Positions 25,714 through 34,095 of a stretch of 64,000 bases of DNA are shown one piece after another. This DNA comes from CAZCVI01 sp964502145. GTDB taxonomy: Bacteria > Acidobacteriota > Aminicenantia > UBA2199. The stretch covers positions 7,336 to 71,335 of the forward strand of contig CAZCVI010000034.1 of NCBI GenBank assembly GCA_964502145.1, read 5' to 3'. Below the pieces are notes generated by a model. That model saw only the letters and a list, made by a program, of their open reading frames with translations. It ran no database searches and was not told the origin of the DNA. Position numbers and translations under genes: made by a program. Position 1 is the first letter of the stretch; each line of letters starts with the position of its first letter.

Positions 25714-26880
25714 TTATTCCCCTATCTTTATCGTGACCGCGTTCACGAAGTCTTGGCAGTTTTTTAGCAGATCCGGGCCCATATGATGAAGGGCACCGCC
25801 AATCAGGAAGATCATATCCGGCCCGTAAGTTTCCAGCATTTCCGGGATGCGGTCCAGATTCATGCCTCCACCCGGGGCGGAGAAGATTGGTTTGATGTGA
25901 AACATGTTGATCGATGTGCCCGCCGCAATAGCGCGGCAATCCGTTTGACTGAACGAGAAACGACCGCCATAATTGGGATAAATAACCACATCGGCTCCAG
26001 CCAGACGCATCAGTTGACCGAAAAGGACGCTATGAGACAACCCATTATGGGGGGTAGATACAAAACTACCCAACAACGCGGGATGGCAAATAATAGGTAA
26101 CCCAAGATTGTCATGATCTGCCAGATATCTCATGGTATCAAACCCCACCAGCCCAGGCGCTACCATCAACGCCCCAGCCCCATGCTTTTTTGCAAACAGC
26201 GCTTTTTCCACAATTTGCTGGGCCGGGGCGGAGATATTGGGCGCATAGAGACAGGTTCTACCGGTTTGGCGATTGGCGCGGTCGATGGCTTCGCTGCACC
26301 GTAACACCCGCTCGTAAAAAGGTGCCATCGGTTGATCGGCCAGACCATGATCATCTTTGATCACATCCACCCCGCCCAGAGCAAAAGTATAGGCCAGTTC
26401 TGCCAGTGCTTGACTGGAAAGACCCAGCGGTTTTAATGCCGTGCAAAAAAGCGGGCGTTTGGTGATTCCCAACTGTTCCCGTATGCCCGGAATACCAAAA
26501 CGCGGGCCCTTAAAATGAGTCAGGAACGTTTCCGGGAAATCAAGCCGTTCCACGCGGACCTCTGTTTTCAAGCTAAAATTGCCAAACATCACATTTAGCA
26601 ACTGTGTCAATTCAGTACCCACCGTTTCCACGGCAAAACTAATCCGCGCTTCCCAGCGTCCGGGTTGACAGGCGTCAAAGGATTCGATGCGGCCCAGAAT
26701 AAAATGGCGGATATTGCCGGTTGGAACAAGCTCGGCAGGAAATTCGATGGTTTGTTCCACGCAGATATCTTCCGCTTTGGCCCGCGCTTCTGCCTCGCTA
26801 CCAAACAAGCTGTAAACCACCACAAAGCGCTGCCCTGAAATAGTTAATGTCACATCAAAACGGTTCATTTTTATTTCCAT
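25714..26880 (-). CDS. RuBisCO-like protein (form IV)
   Basis: 388 residues with the large-subunit fold: an N-terminal ferredoxin-like domain (to about 130) and a TIM barrel. FCTALKPLGLS keeps the first catalytic Lys (K150) but not the second Lys of the usual KPK. The metal site reads GGVDVIKDDHGLADQ: the carbamylated Lys (K175) and one Asp (D177) are kept, while the Glu that normally follows is His178. The phosphate loop reads GGALHHMG rather than GGxxGHP. These changes exclude true CO2 fixation as known and fit RuBisCO-like proteins, which act as enolases, isomerases or transcarboxylases on sugar or thio-sugar phosphates. It is the last gene of an operon with a split transketolase (8-bp gap), pointing to phosphorylated sugar metabolism. 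Confidence 0.92.
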   Translation of the reverse strand: MEIKMNRFDVTLTISGQRFVVVYSLFGSEAEARAKAEDICVEQTIEFPAELVPTGNIRHFILGRIESFDACQPGRWEARISFAVETVGTELTQLLNVMFGNFSLKTEVRVERLDFPETFLTHFKGPRFGIPGIREQLGITKRPLFCTALKPLGLSSQALAELAYTFALGGVDVIKDDHGLADQPMAPFYERVLRCSEAIDRANRQTGRTCLYAPNISAPAQQIVEKALFAKKHGAGALMVAPGLVGFDTMRYLADHDNLGLPIICHPALLGSFVSTPHNGLSHSVLFGQLMRLAGADVVIYPNYGGRFSFSQTDCRAIAAGTSINMFHIKPIFSAPGGGMNLDRIPEMLETYGPDMIFLIGGALHHMGPDLLKNCQDFVNAVTIKIGE

Positions 26881-26888
26881 TTATTTTC

Positions 26889-27896
26889 TTACAATGCCTC
26901 TGCTTTGGCTGCGCTGTGGACCGCTTCCAGCCGCACTTGGTCCAATTGGTCGCGAGTAATGCCAAAGGAAGTGCCCAGCAATTTTTCCACCGCCTCTTTC
27001 ACCGCCATTGCATCCAGCCCGTATTCTTGCATCAGGTAAGAACGACTGGCTCCATGCGCATACGTATCTTGCAAGCCCAGCCGTAGCAGTTTTTTCCCCA
27101 GTCCCGCTTCCGCCATTTTTTCCGCTACCGCACTACCCAGGCCGCCGATAACCGTGTGGTTCTCCACCGTGATCACCCCGTATCGTGTCCGGGCCAATGC
27201 TTCTATAATAGCCGGGTCAGCAAACGGTTTCAGCGTCGAAATATGCAGGTGGTGCAATGACAGGCCCCGTTCCCGCAGCAAGTGGGTGACCCGCATCACT
27301 TCTTCCGTGCAGATCCCCGAAGAGAAAAGCGTAATATCGTTACCCGTGCTGAGCAATCGTGCTTGGTTTAGCTGCATCGGTTGTGATGAAGGGAAGAGTC
27401 GCGGGATTTCGCCCCGTAACATGCGGACATACACTGGTCCTTGTACAGCCTGGGCCACATCCAGCACTGATTCCACTTCTGTCGCGTCCCCAGTTTCCAA
27501 GATTGTCATATTGGGCAGAGCGCGCATCACCGCGATATCATCAATAGCCTGATGAGACGCTCCACCCGGGGTAGTGATACCGGGCAAAAACCCAAACATA
27601 CGCACCGGCAGATTGGGATAAGCAATAGACATGGCGATCTGGTCCAGCGCACGCCTATAAATAAACACGGCAAACGTATGCACCATAGGAAAAAAACCCT
27701 CCCGTGCCAAACCACCCGCAAACCCCATCATATTCTGTTCCGCCATACCCATAGAAAAAAAGCGCCCCGGATAAGTATCCCGAAAAAGATCAATCTCCGT
27801 AGAACCCGTAAGATCAGCAGAAAGCACCACTACCCGCGGTTTATCCGCCGCCCACCGCACCAAATTTTCAGCATGCACACGCGTTAATATTTCCAT
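26889..27896 (-). CDS. Transketolase C-terminal subunit (Pyr + C-terminal domains)
   Basis: 335 residues matching the second half of split transketolases: pyrimidine-binding domain with SADLTGSTEIDLFRDTYPGR, FFSMGMAEQNMMGFAGGLA (the catalytic Glu in GMAEQ) and GGASHQAIDDIAVMRALPNM, then the transketolase C-terminal domain (VTVENHTVIGGLGSAVAEKM). It must pair with the N-terminal subunit encoded upstream to bind thiamine diphosphate at the interface. In the same operon with a RuBisCO-like protein. AptAB-type (apulose-phosphate) transketolases are split in this way; the exact substrate is not known. Confidence 0.92.
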   Translation of the reverse strand: MEILTRVHAENLVRWAADKPRVVVLSADLTGSTEIDLFRDTYPGRFFSMGMAEQNMMGFAGGLAREGFFPMVHTFAVFIYRRALDQIAMSIAYPNLPVRMFGFLPGITTPGGASHQAIDDIAVMRALPNMTILETGDATEVESVLDVAQAVQGPVYVRMLRGEIPRLFPSSQPMQLNQARLLSTGNDITLFSSGICTEEVMRVTHLLRERGLSLHHLHISTLKPFADPAIIEALARTRYGVITVENHTVIGGLGSAVAEKMAEAGLGKKLLRLGLQDTYAHGASRSYLMQEYGLDAMAVKEAVEKLLGTSFGITRDQLDQVRLEAVHSAAKAEAL

Positions 27897-27901
27897 TTAT
27901 A

Positions 27902-27952
27902 TAATCCCATAATTCCCATAATTCCCATAACTCCCATTATTCCCATCATTCA
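27902..27952. repeat. Single-arm CCCATAATT word array inside an operon
   Basis: Six near-identical words (CCCATAATT, CCCATAACT, CCCATTATT, CCCATCATT) fill the 49-bp gap between the two transketolase subunit genes and overlap the stop codon of the first. This is one arm of the GGGAAnTATG hairpin family, without its partner arm. Confidence 0.9.
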
Positions 27953-28878
27953 CCTATCCCCCCATCTCGCAAATTGGCAGCATTCCAATCCCTTAAAAAC
28001 TGCCGGAATTTTTCCCGTTCTCCCTCATTTTTAAAACGAATATAGTGCAACTTCGGCTTCCGTTCTTCCAAAATTGGCATTTCTCTCGCCGTATCCGTAT
28101 ACGCCAGTACGAACAGTGGTTTACCATCCCCGCAGGCTTCAGCCGCGTTAGCCAGCGCGTTTATATCGTGTCCATTCACACGGCACACCCGTGCGCCAAA
28201 CGCTTCCAAGCGGCTCTGTAACGGCTCGATGTTCATCACATCCGTCATTTGACCATCACACTGCTGACCATTCACATCCACATAAACCCCTACATTGGTT
28301 ATCTTGTGAAATACTAAACTTTGTACCGCTTCCCAGGTTTGACCCGATTGGAATTCCCCGTCTGACATCACCACCCACTGCCGACCTGATTCCCCTTGCA
28401 AACGTCTGGCCAGAGCAATCCCCGCGACTTGGCTCAATGTTTGCCCCAACGAACCCGATGTAATTTCATGGCCCGGTGAATGTTCCGCGCCGATCATTTC
28501 CACTGTGCTGCCGTCTTGATTGAACATGACCAACCCTTCCGGTGCCATCCGACCCAGTTCCACCAGTGCCCCATATAACACCATCGCATATTGAACGCAG
28601 GACAAATAAAAACGGTCCAAGTGCGGTGCCTTGGGGCCATTATAGCCCACCCCGGTGACGTAATTACGGTTACGTGGCCCAGGTACACCCGGAAACGGAG
28701 GCGGAATCATCGGGGCTTGACTTGGGCCTAGGTTCATCACCTTGGTATACAATACCGCCAGAATCTCAGCCGCTGAACACGCTTGGCTCAAATAGCCGCC
28801 ATTATTATTGATCGTATGTTCCAGCGCACGCCTGCGTATCCCACAGGCCACGCGCCGCGCTTCATCTTGCCAATTCAT
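27946..28878 (-). CDS. Transketolase N-terminal (TPP-binding) subunit
   Basis: 310 residues from the ATG at 28878 (MNWQDEARR); a TTG 12 codons upstream is possible but less likely. It matches the first half of transketolase: GGYLSQACSAAEILAVLYTK, then GSLGQTLSQVAGIALARRLQ and the thiamine-diphosphate motif VVMSDGEFQSGQTWEAVQ ending near VDVNGQQCDG. An insert around GPSQAPMIPPPFPGVPGPRN and FYLSCVQYAMVLYGALVELG is seen in this subfamily. First gene of the three-gene operon with the C-terminal subunit and the RuBisCO-like protein. Confidence 0.92.
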   Translation of the reverse strand: MNWQDEARRVACGIRRRALEHTINNNGGYLSQACSAAEILAVLYTKVMNLGPSQAPMIPPPFPGVPGPRNRNYVTGVGYNGPKAPHLDRFYLSCVQYAMVLYGALVELGRMAPEGLVMFNQDGSTVEMIGAEHSPGHEITSGSLGQTLSQVAGIALARRLQGESGRQWVVMSDGEFQSGQTWEAVQSLVFHKITNVGVYVDVNGQQCDGQMTDVMNIEPLQSRLEAFGARVCRVNGHDINALANAAEACGDGKPLFVLAYTDTAREMPILEERKPKLHYIRFKNEGEREKFRQFLRDWNAANLRDGGIGE

Positions 28879-28949
28879 AATTTTTCTTTTGCCTCCAGCA
28901 GCCCCCTCTTTCAAAAAATTAAAAAATCGGGGGCCAAAACCTGTCCTAT

Positions 28950-28977
28950 TATTTTACAGTATTTTTCCTATTTTGCA
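28950..28977 (-). promoter_or_regulatory. Candidate promoter of the transketolase/RuBisCO-like operon
   Basis: On the minus strand, TTGCAA (28977-28972), 16-bp spacer and TAAAAT (28955-28950), about 70 bp before the first start codon. Confidence 0.45.
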
Positions 28978-29095
28978 ATGCACCCCACTTTTCATTTTTC
29001 TTTTTATTTTTCCCAGAATTCTTCTTTCTCGCCTTTGTACCTGATAAAAAAAAGAAAGAGGGTCGATTTAGGCTTGCCTTTTGTATTGAATTGTA

Positions 29096-29124
29096 TTGAC
29101 TTCCACAACTATTTATGGTATAAA
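29096..29124 (+). promoter_or_regulatory. Sigma70-type promoter of the rplU operon
   Basis: TTGACT (29096-29101), 17-bp spacer, TATAAA (29119-29124), 28 bp before the rplU start, which has a TAAGGAG ribosome site. Confidence 0.8.
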
Positions 29125-29152
29125 GTCAGTTATCACAATAAGGAGTAATATC

Positions 29153-29497
29153 ATGTTTGCAATTCTTGAAACAGGAAGTAAACAGTACAAAGTTGCAGAA
29201 GGCGATGTGCTAGAAGTTGAACTGCTGGATAATGAAAAAATTTCAGAAGACAATAAAGTAAGTTTTGACAGTGTACTGCTGGTACACGATAAAGAGTTAT
29301 TGATTGGGCAGCCTTTCGTCAAAGAGGCACGGATTCAGGCTTCTGTCTTGACTGAGTTTAAAGCCCCCAAGATTATCGTGTTTAAAAAGAAATCCAAGAA
29401 ACAGTACCGACGGACGCGTGGCCATAGACAGAACCTTCACCGCATCCAAATTGACAAAATCGAATTGAACATCAACACCAAAGAGGAGAATGCATAA
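29153..29497 (+). CDS. rplU: 50S ribosomal protein L21
   Basis: 114 residues from the ATG at 29153 (TAAGGAG 9 bp upstream). The N-terminus FAILETGSKQYKVAEGDVLE and the C-terminal KKSKKQYRRTRGHRQNLHRI are diagnostic of bL21, which binds 23S rRNA in the large subunit. First gene of the conserved order rplU-rpmA-obgE. Its stop TAA shares one base with the rpmA start. Confidence 0.98.
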   Translation: MFAILETGSKQYKVAEGDVLEVELLDNEKISEDNKVSFDSVLLVHDKELLIGQPFVKEARIQASVLTEFKAPKIIVFKKKSKKQYRRTRGHRQNLHRIQIDKIELNINTKEENA

Positions 29498-29748
29498 TGG
29501 CACACAAGAAATCCGGTGGCAGTGCGAAAAACGGACGCGATAGCGTTTCAAAACGGCTGGGCATTAAACGATTCGGTGGCGAACTCATCAATGCGGGTAC
29601 CATCATTGTCCGACAACGGGGTACGAAATTTAATCCCGGCAGAAATGTGGGTATCGGTAAAGATGATACACTATTTGCCCTGGCGACTGGCAAGGTTACT
29701 TTCATTACCAAGCACAATAAAAAGTTTGTCGAGGTTGAACCTAATTAA
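29497..29748 (+). CDS. rpmA: 50S ribosomal protein L27
   Basis: 83 residues, start MAHKKSGGSAKNGRDSVSKR and GTIIVRQRGTKFNPG, typical of bL27, whose N-terminus reaches the peptidyl-transferase centre. No N-terminal processing extension (as seen in Firmicutes) is present. Overlaps the rplU stop by 1 bp. A small 6-bp stem (AGCCGG/CCGGCT) at 29772-29791 between rpmA and obgE may attenuate transcription. Confidence 0.98.
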   Translation: MAHKKSGGSAKNGRDSVSKRLGIKRFGGELINAGTIIVRQRGTKFNPGRNVGIGKDDTLFALATGKVTFITKHNKKFVEVEPN

Positions 29749-29814
29749 CCCTGCGAATAATCCCGTAAAACAGCCGGCTATAGGTCCGGCTTTAAGGCCC
29801 GAAGTCCTTGTAAT

Positions 29815-30846
29815 ATGTTTTTAGATAGCGCTGTAGTGACATTTGAGGCTGGAAATGGGGGAGACGGCTGCATCAGTTTTCGAAGAGAAAAATACATCCC
29901 CAAAGGGGGCCCCAATGGCGGCACCGGCGGAGATGGCGGCAGTATTACCCTGATCAGCAAATCAACACAAAATTCCCTCATTGATTTTAAAAACCGTCTG
30001 GTGATACGTGCTGAACGTGGCACCAACGGCATGGGTTCCAATAAGACCGGGCGTAACGGTAAGGATCTGCTTATCGAAGTTCCCGCTGGCACCATTGTCA
30101 AAACCTACCCTGAAGAAGAGGTGATGTTTGACTTTTATAAGGAAGATATCTCCTTTGTTATTGTCAAGGGCGGGAAAGGCGGTCTGGGAAACTCCCATTT
30201 CAAGACCTCCATCAATCGTGCCCCGCGGTTTGCCCAAAAAGGAAAACAGGGCGAATCGTTTAAAGTCGTTCTGGAATTAAAATTGATCGCCTTTGCCGGA
30301 CTGGTGGGGTTCCCCAATGCCGGGAAATCCACGCTCATCTCCAAGATCAGTAGCGCCAAACCCAAGATTGCCGACTATCCTTTTACCACCTTAACTCCCC
30401 ATCTCGGTGTCGTGTACCAGGACTACGAGAGCCTCGTGGTGGCGGATATTCCCGGTATCATCGAGGGCGCCCACATGGGCGAGGGCATGGGTCTGGATTT
30501 TCTCAAACATATCGAACGAAACAGGGTTCTGGTCTTTTTATTGGACACCTCCGGGTATGCTGAAATCGCCCCGCTGGAAGCGTTGCATATTCTACGCGAA
30601 GAACTGAAATCGTACAAAGCGGGCATGTTACGGAAAAAAAGCCTGATAGTAGCCAATAAAATAGATACCTTGATTGAATCCCCTGACTATCCCAACGCGA
30701 AAATGAATCGCGCCCACCTGGATGAATTAAAAGAGTATTGTACCCAGGAAAAACTCCCTTATATTGAAATCTCCGCGCTTAAGGATATAAACCTCAACCA
30801 TTTCAAAGCCAAATTATTTGAGATCTATCATGGTCGACAAGATTAG
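29815..30846 (+). CDS. obgE: Obg/CgtA GTPase
   Basis: 343 residues. The glycine-rich Obg fold (residues 1-158: FEAGNGGDGCISFRREKYIP, GGPNGGTGGDGG) is followed by a GTPase with G1 GFPNAGKST, G2 YPFTTLTPHLGV, G3 DIPGIIEGAHMG and G4 NKID. It acts in large-subunit assembly and stress control. It has no extra C-terminal domain. It overlaps nadD by 17 bp, so the cluster is translationally coupled. Confidence 0.98.
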   Translation: MFLDSAVVTFEAGNGGDGCISFRREKYIPKGGPNGGTGGDGGSITLISKSTQNSLIDFKNRLVIRAERGTNGMGSNKTGRNGKDLLIEVPAGTIVKTYPEEEVMFDFYKEDISFVIVKGGKGGLGNSHFKTSINRAPRFAQKGKQGESFKVVLELKLIAFAGLVGFPNAGKSTLISKISSAKPKIADYPFTTLTPHLGVVYQDYESLVVADIPGIIEGAHMGEGMGLDFLKHIERNRVLVFLLDTSGYAEIAPLEALHILREELKSYKAGMLRKKSLIVANKIDTLIESPDYPNAKMNRAHLDELKEYCTQEKLPYIEISALKDINLNHFKAKLFEIYHGRQD

Positions 30847-31498
30847 AGTCGGGTTATTGGGCGGCACTTTTAATCCCATTCACAAGGGGCATATCCAATT
30901 GGGATTGCAGATTTACGAGGCATTTAAACTGGATCAGGTTCTATACATCTTGTCTGCCAATCCCCCTCATAAGAAAAACACCGAGATTGCACCCGCCCTG
31001 GTGCGCTGGGAAATGTTAAATAAAGCGCTGGCCCCCTATCCCCATCTGCTCCCCTGCGATATCGAAATGAAACGCCCCCTTGATTCCTGGACTATTGATA
31101 CAGTCGAGGAATTATCCGCTATTTACCCCGCTTATTCGTTTTACTTTATTTCCGGTAGCGAGGGTTTTTTGAAAATTCGCACCTGGAAAAATTATAAACA
31201 ATTGTTCCACATGCTCTCTTTTATCGTGCTGATGCGTGACCCCGCCCATCAACCCGAGTTGGAAGGGCTATTACACGGGGAGGGGATCACCCCTTGCTAT
31301 TTTAATGGTCTTGTCTCAATGGAACCGGAAGAGTTACCCAAGGTTTACGTCTTCTCTTACCGGTCAGATACACTTCAAATCTCTTCTACATTGATCCGCC
31401 AAAAACGAAAAAGCGCGGAACAAGTGGATCAGTTTGTTCACAAGGAAGTGAAACATATTATGGAGGAAAATAAATTATATGAAAATAGAGGATTATGA
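30830..31498 (+). CDS. nadD: Nicotinate-nucleotide adenylyltransferase
   Basis: 222 residues from the ATG at 30830, inside the end of obgE. The (H/T)xGH nucleotidylyltransferase motif is GGTFNPIHKGH, and the second motif is ISSTLIRQKRK (SSTxIR). The enzyme makes nicotinate adenine dinucleotide from NaMN and ATP, late in NAD synthesis. Conserved order obgE-nadD-rsfS; its end overlaps rsfS by 20 bp. Confidence 0.96.
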   Translation: MVDKIRVGLLGGTFNPIHKGHIQLGLQIYEAFKLDQVLYILSANPPHKKNTEIAPALVRWEMLNKALAPYPHLLPCDIEMKRPLDSWTIDTVEELSAIYPAYSFYFISGSEGFLKIRTWKNYKQLFHMLSFIVLMRDPAHQPELEGLLHGEGITPCYFNGLVSMEPEELPKVYVFSYRSDTLQISSTLIRQKRKSAEQVDQFVHKEVKHIMEENKLYENRGL

Positions 31499-31889
31499 AA
31501 GCGTGATCGCCGATTTAAAACGGCGCAAAATCCCGGCGGAAATCAAAATGACGGTTTCTCTCATGTTGGATAAAAAAGCCGAGAATGTGGTTGTTTTAAA
31601 ATTAAAAAATGTCAGCGATATTACCGATTACATGGTGATTTGTACTGGGCGGTCAGACCGTCAAAACAGTGCTATCGCCCATGAAATCCAGAAAAAAATC
31701 AGCAAGGAATTCAAAATGAAACCCTTCGGGGTAGAAGGCGTGCGCGAAGGCGAGTGGATACTGGTGGATTATGTTGACTTTGTAGTCCATATCTTTTCAG
31801 TAGAAAGCCGCAAGAAATATGCCTTAGAAAAATTATGGATGGATGCCAAACGATACGATTTTTTCCTTGAGCAAGAACCTGAAGGATAA
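31479..31889 (+). CDS. rsfS: Ribosomal silencing factor RsfS
   Basis: 136 residues of the RsfS/Iojap family: VVVLKLKNVSDITDYMVICT, GRSDRQNSAIAHEIQKKI, the GVEGVREGEWILVDYVDFVV signature and HIFSVESRKKYALEKLW. It binds L14 and blocks subunit joining when nutrients are short. The first 25 or so residues extend beyond the usual core. GGAGG precedes the ATG. Overlaps both nadD and the downstream AAA+ gene. Confidence 0.96.
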   Translation: MKIEDYESVIADLKRRKIPAEIKMTVSLMLDKKAENVVVLKLKNVSDITDYMVICTGRSDRQNSAIAHEIQKKISKEFKMKPFGVEGVREGEWILVDYVDFVVHIFSVESRKKYALEKLWMDAKRYDFFLEQEPEG

Positions 31890-32763
31890 AAAATCTCTGG
31901 CCATTCAAGAGAACCTGCAGCAGATTGCACATTTAAACAACAGCCTGTTGATCTACGGAGAAACGGGGGTGGGAAAAGATTTCTGGGTTAATTATTTATT
32001 CGCGGTCAGTCCCTTTAAAACCATATTAAACCTACACTGCGGCGATGTGCCGGAAAATCTTCTGGAAAGTGAATGGTTTGGCTACAAAAGGGGCGCATTC
32101 ACGGGCGCGGACCACGATTACGAGGGGAAATGGAAAAAAGCCGAGGGTGGTATTCTATTTCTCAATCAGATTGACCTGCTCAGTCTGAATATACAGTCCA
32201 AGCTGTTACGTATTATCGAACGGAAAAAATACTATCCCCTCGGTTCCAATGAGGAAAAAGATATCAACGCGCGCTTTGTGTTTTCTTGTGCAGAGGATAT
32301 CGAACAAAAAGTCCGTGCGGGTCAGTTCCGTAAAGACCTTTTTTACCGTATTGCCTCGTATCGTATCCTGGTTCCCCCGTTGCGGGAAAGAAACGACGAT
32401 ATCTTGCCGCTCATTCACTATTTTGCCGCTCAGAAACAGTTACCTATCGCACTTGATAAAAAAGCCACGGCCACCCTGACCGATTATCCCTGGCCCGGTA
32501 ATATCCGTGAGATCGAGAATTTTATCACCACTGCCTCGGTCAATAAAACAGAACTGACCGAGAATGATGTGTATGGATTATTAAAAACGTCCCAGGACTT
32601 TTTCGACACCGTCAAAACCGCTGAAATGCCCATGGAACAATTGGAAATGGTATACATCGACTATCTGCTACGGAAATACAAAAATAAAGTAACCGTGGCC
32701 AAAATTCTAAAAATCTCCAGGAAATCCCTATACAACAAATTAAACAAAAAGACGATTAGCTAA
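31843..32763 (+). CDS. Sigma54-type AAA+ regulator with altered Walker B
   Basis: 306 residues. Sigma54-activator core with Walker A GETGVGKD (39-46), the sigma54-contact loop RGAFTGA (84-89), arginine-finger region FRKDLFYRIASYRI and VPPLRER, and a C-terminal Fis-like helix-turn-helix (KVTVAKILKISRKSLYNKL). There is no receiver or other sensory domain. The Walker B, normally LFLDEI, is LFLNQI: both acidic residues are replaced by Asn108 and Gln109. By family knowledge this should impair ATP hydrolysis, so it may act as a DNA-bound repressor or regulatory subunit. The start is uncertain: the ATG at 31843 overlaps rsfS by 47 bp, and a TTG near 31867 is possible. Confidence 0.85.
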   Translation: MPNDTIFSLSKNLKDKKSLAIQENLQQIAHLNNSLLIYGETGVGKDFWVNYLFAVSPFKTILNLHCGDVPENLLESEWFGYKRGAFTGADHDYEGKWKKAEGGILFLNQIDLLSLNIQSKLLRIIERKKYYPLGSNEEKDINARFVFSCAEDIEQKVRAGQFRKDLFYRIASYRILVPPLRERNDDILPLIHYFAAQKQLPIALDKKATATLTDYPWPGNIREIENFITTASVNKTELTENDVYGLLKTSQDFFDTVKTAEMPMEQLEMVYIDYLLRKYKNKVTVAKILKISRKSLYNKLNKKTIS

Positions 32764-32811
32764 AATGATGCATTTAGTTAGGGAACTGTATAAAAATAAG
32801 AGTCCCTTCTA

Positions 32812-32840
32812 TTGCATTAGAGACCGTTTTGGAATACAAT
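32812..32840 (+). promoter_or_regulatory. Sigma70-type promoter of the cysteine desulfurase gene
   Basis: TTGCAT (32812-32817), 17-bp spacer, TACAAT (32835-32840), 40 bp before the ATG at 32880. Confidence 0.75.
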
Positions 32841-32879
32841 GTAAATGTAATATATATACTGATCAGGAAGGAATAATCG

Positions 32880-34019
32880 ATGCTTTATCTTGACTATGCA
32901 GCTTCAGCACCCATTCGTAGCGGTGCTTTAAAAATATTGGAATCGTCTATGAGGGAAAGTTTTGCCAATCCTTCTTCCGCCCATAAACTCGGAAAAGATA
33001 TCCAACGGCAAGTGGAAGCCTGCCGACAACAAATGTTATCCTCGTTAGACGCCCCTGCCGGAGGCCGGTTGATTTTTACTTCTTCCGCTACCGAATCCAA
33101 TAATACCGCTATCGCTGGCCTGGGTTTGAGCGAGGGCGATACCATCACCCTCAGCTTCGCCGACCACCCCAGCGTGACCGAACCAGTCAAACATTTGTGG
33201 AAAAAAGGCATCAATGTCCAAGAACTGCCACTCCTTAAAAACGGCATACCCGATCAAGCCGCACTCCTTAAAGGACTGAATAATGAAATTAAACTGGTAA
33301 TTTTAACGCAGGTGAATAACCAGAGCGGTGCCATTACCGACATCGCCAGCTTAAGCCGGGAAATCAAAAAGATAAACCCGGCTATTCACATCCATGTCGA
33401 TGCGGCCCAGGGGTTTGGAAAGATTCCGCTTTCTTTAAAAGAAACAGACATCGACACCCTCGCTATTTCCTCCCATAAAATTGGTGGACCCAAGGGTATT
33501 GCCGCCCTGTACTTGCGCCCCGAGGTGAACATTTCACCCTTATTGTTTGGTGGCGGTCAAGAAGACGGCTTGCGTTCTTCCACGTTGGCCGCGCCCCTGG
33601 TTTTCTCTTTTTGCCAAGCGGCCAAGGAAGCCATGGAACACATTCAGCCCGCTTTGGCACGCATGTCTGAACTCAACCATTCCCTGCAAGCAAACCTGAA
33701 AAAAGAGCTTAAGAAAATCACGCTTCCGTTTGCAGAGCACAGTAGCCCTTATATTTTAACTTTCTTATTGCCCGGTATATCCAGTGATATCATCTTGCGT
33801 CACCTGGAACAAAAAGACATCATCATCTCCAGTACTGCCGCTTGTTCCTCTAAAATCAAGGGTACGCAACCCGTCTTTACCGCGTTGCATCTGCCACCCG
33901 ACGTTCATAAATTCGTGCTCCGCGCCTCTTTCTCCGACGAAACCACCGTCGCCGACATAGACCTCTTTTGCCGAACTTTGGCTGAAATCTACCACGAGTT
34001 GGAACGGTTCATGAGGTGA
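32880..34019 (+). CDS. Cysteine desulfurase (NifS/IscS-like)
   Basis: 379 residues, PLP-dependent class V aminotransferase fold. Start LYLDYAASAPIRSGALKILE, substrate region FTSSATESNNTAIAG, PLP Asp in IHVDAAQGFGKI, Schiff-base Lys in ISSHKIGGPKGIAALYL, and the sulfur-accepting Cys in SSTAACSSKIKGTQP. It takes sulfur from cysteine to form a persulfide. It is followed after 76 bp by thiI, so it probably supplies sulfur for tRNA 4-thiouridine. Whether it also serves Fe-S assembly cannot be told; no iscU is adjacent. Confidence 0.93.
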   Translation: MLYLDYAASAPIRSGALKILESSMRESFANPSSAHKLGKDIQRQVEACRQQMLSSLDAPAGGRLIFTSSATESNNTAIAGLGLSEGDTITLSFADHPSVTEPVKHLWKKGINVQELPLLKNGIPDQAALLKGLNNEIKLVILTQVNNQSGAITDIASLSREIKKINPAIHIHVDAAQGFGKIPLSLKETDIDTLAISSHKIGGPKGIAALYLRPEVNISPLLFGGGQEDGLRSSTLAAPLVFSFCQAAKEAMEHIQPALARMSELNHSLQANLKKELKKITLPFAEHSSPYILTFLLPGISSDIILRHLEQKDIIISSTAACSSKIKGTQPVFTALHLPPDVHKFVLRASFSDETTVADIDLFCRTLAEIYHELERFMR

Positions 34020-34095
34020 TTTTAATTTATCTTTTAATCCTGTTGGCTGCCGGAGGCAATTTAAAAAACCGAAAAGGAAATAATGGAGACATACC

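Noticed and set aside
25519..25767. Plus-strand frame of 82 residues at the end of the gene-free region
   Set aside because: It overlaps the end of the RuBisCO-like gene on the other strand, lacks a ribosome site, and has no recognisable domain.
25714..26880. True CO2-fixing RuBisCO
   Set aside because: KDDH replaces the KDDE metal site, the KPK motif is incomplete and the phosphate loop is altered. No phosphoribulokinase is seen.
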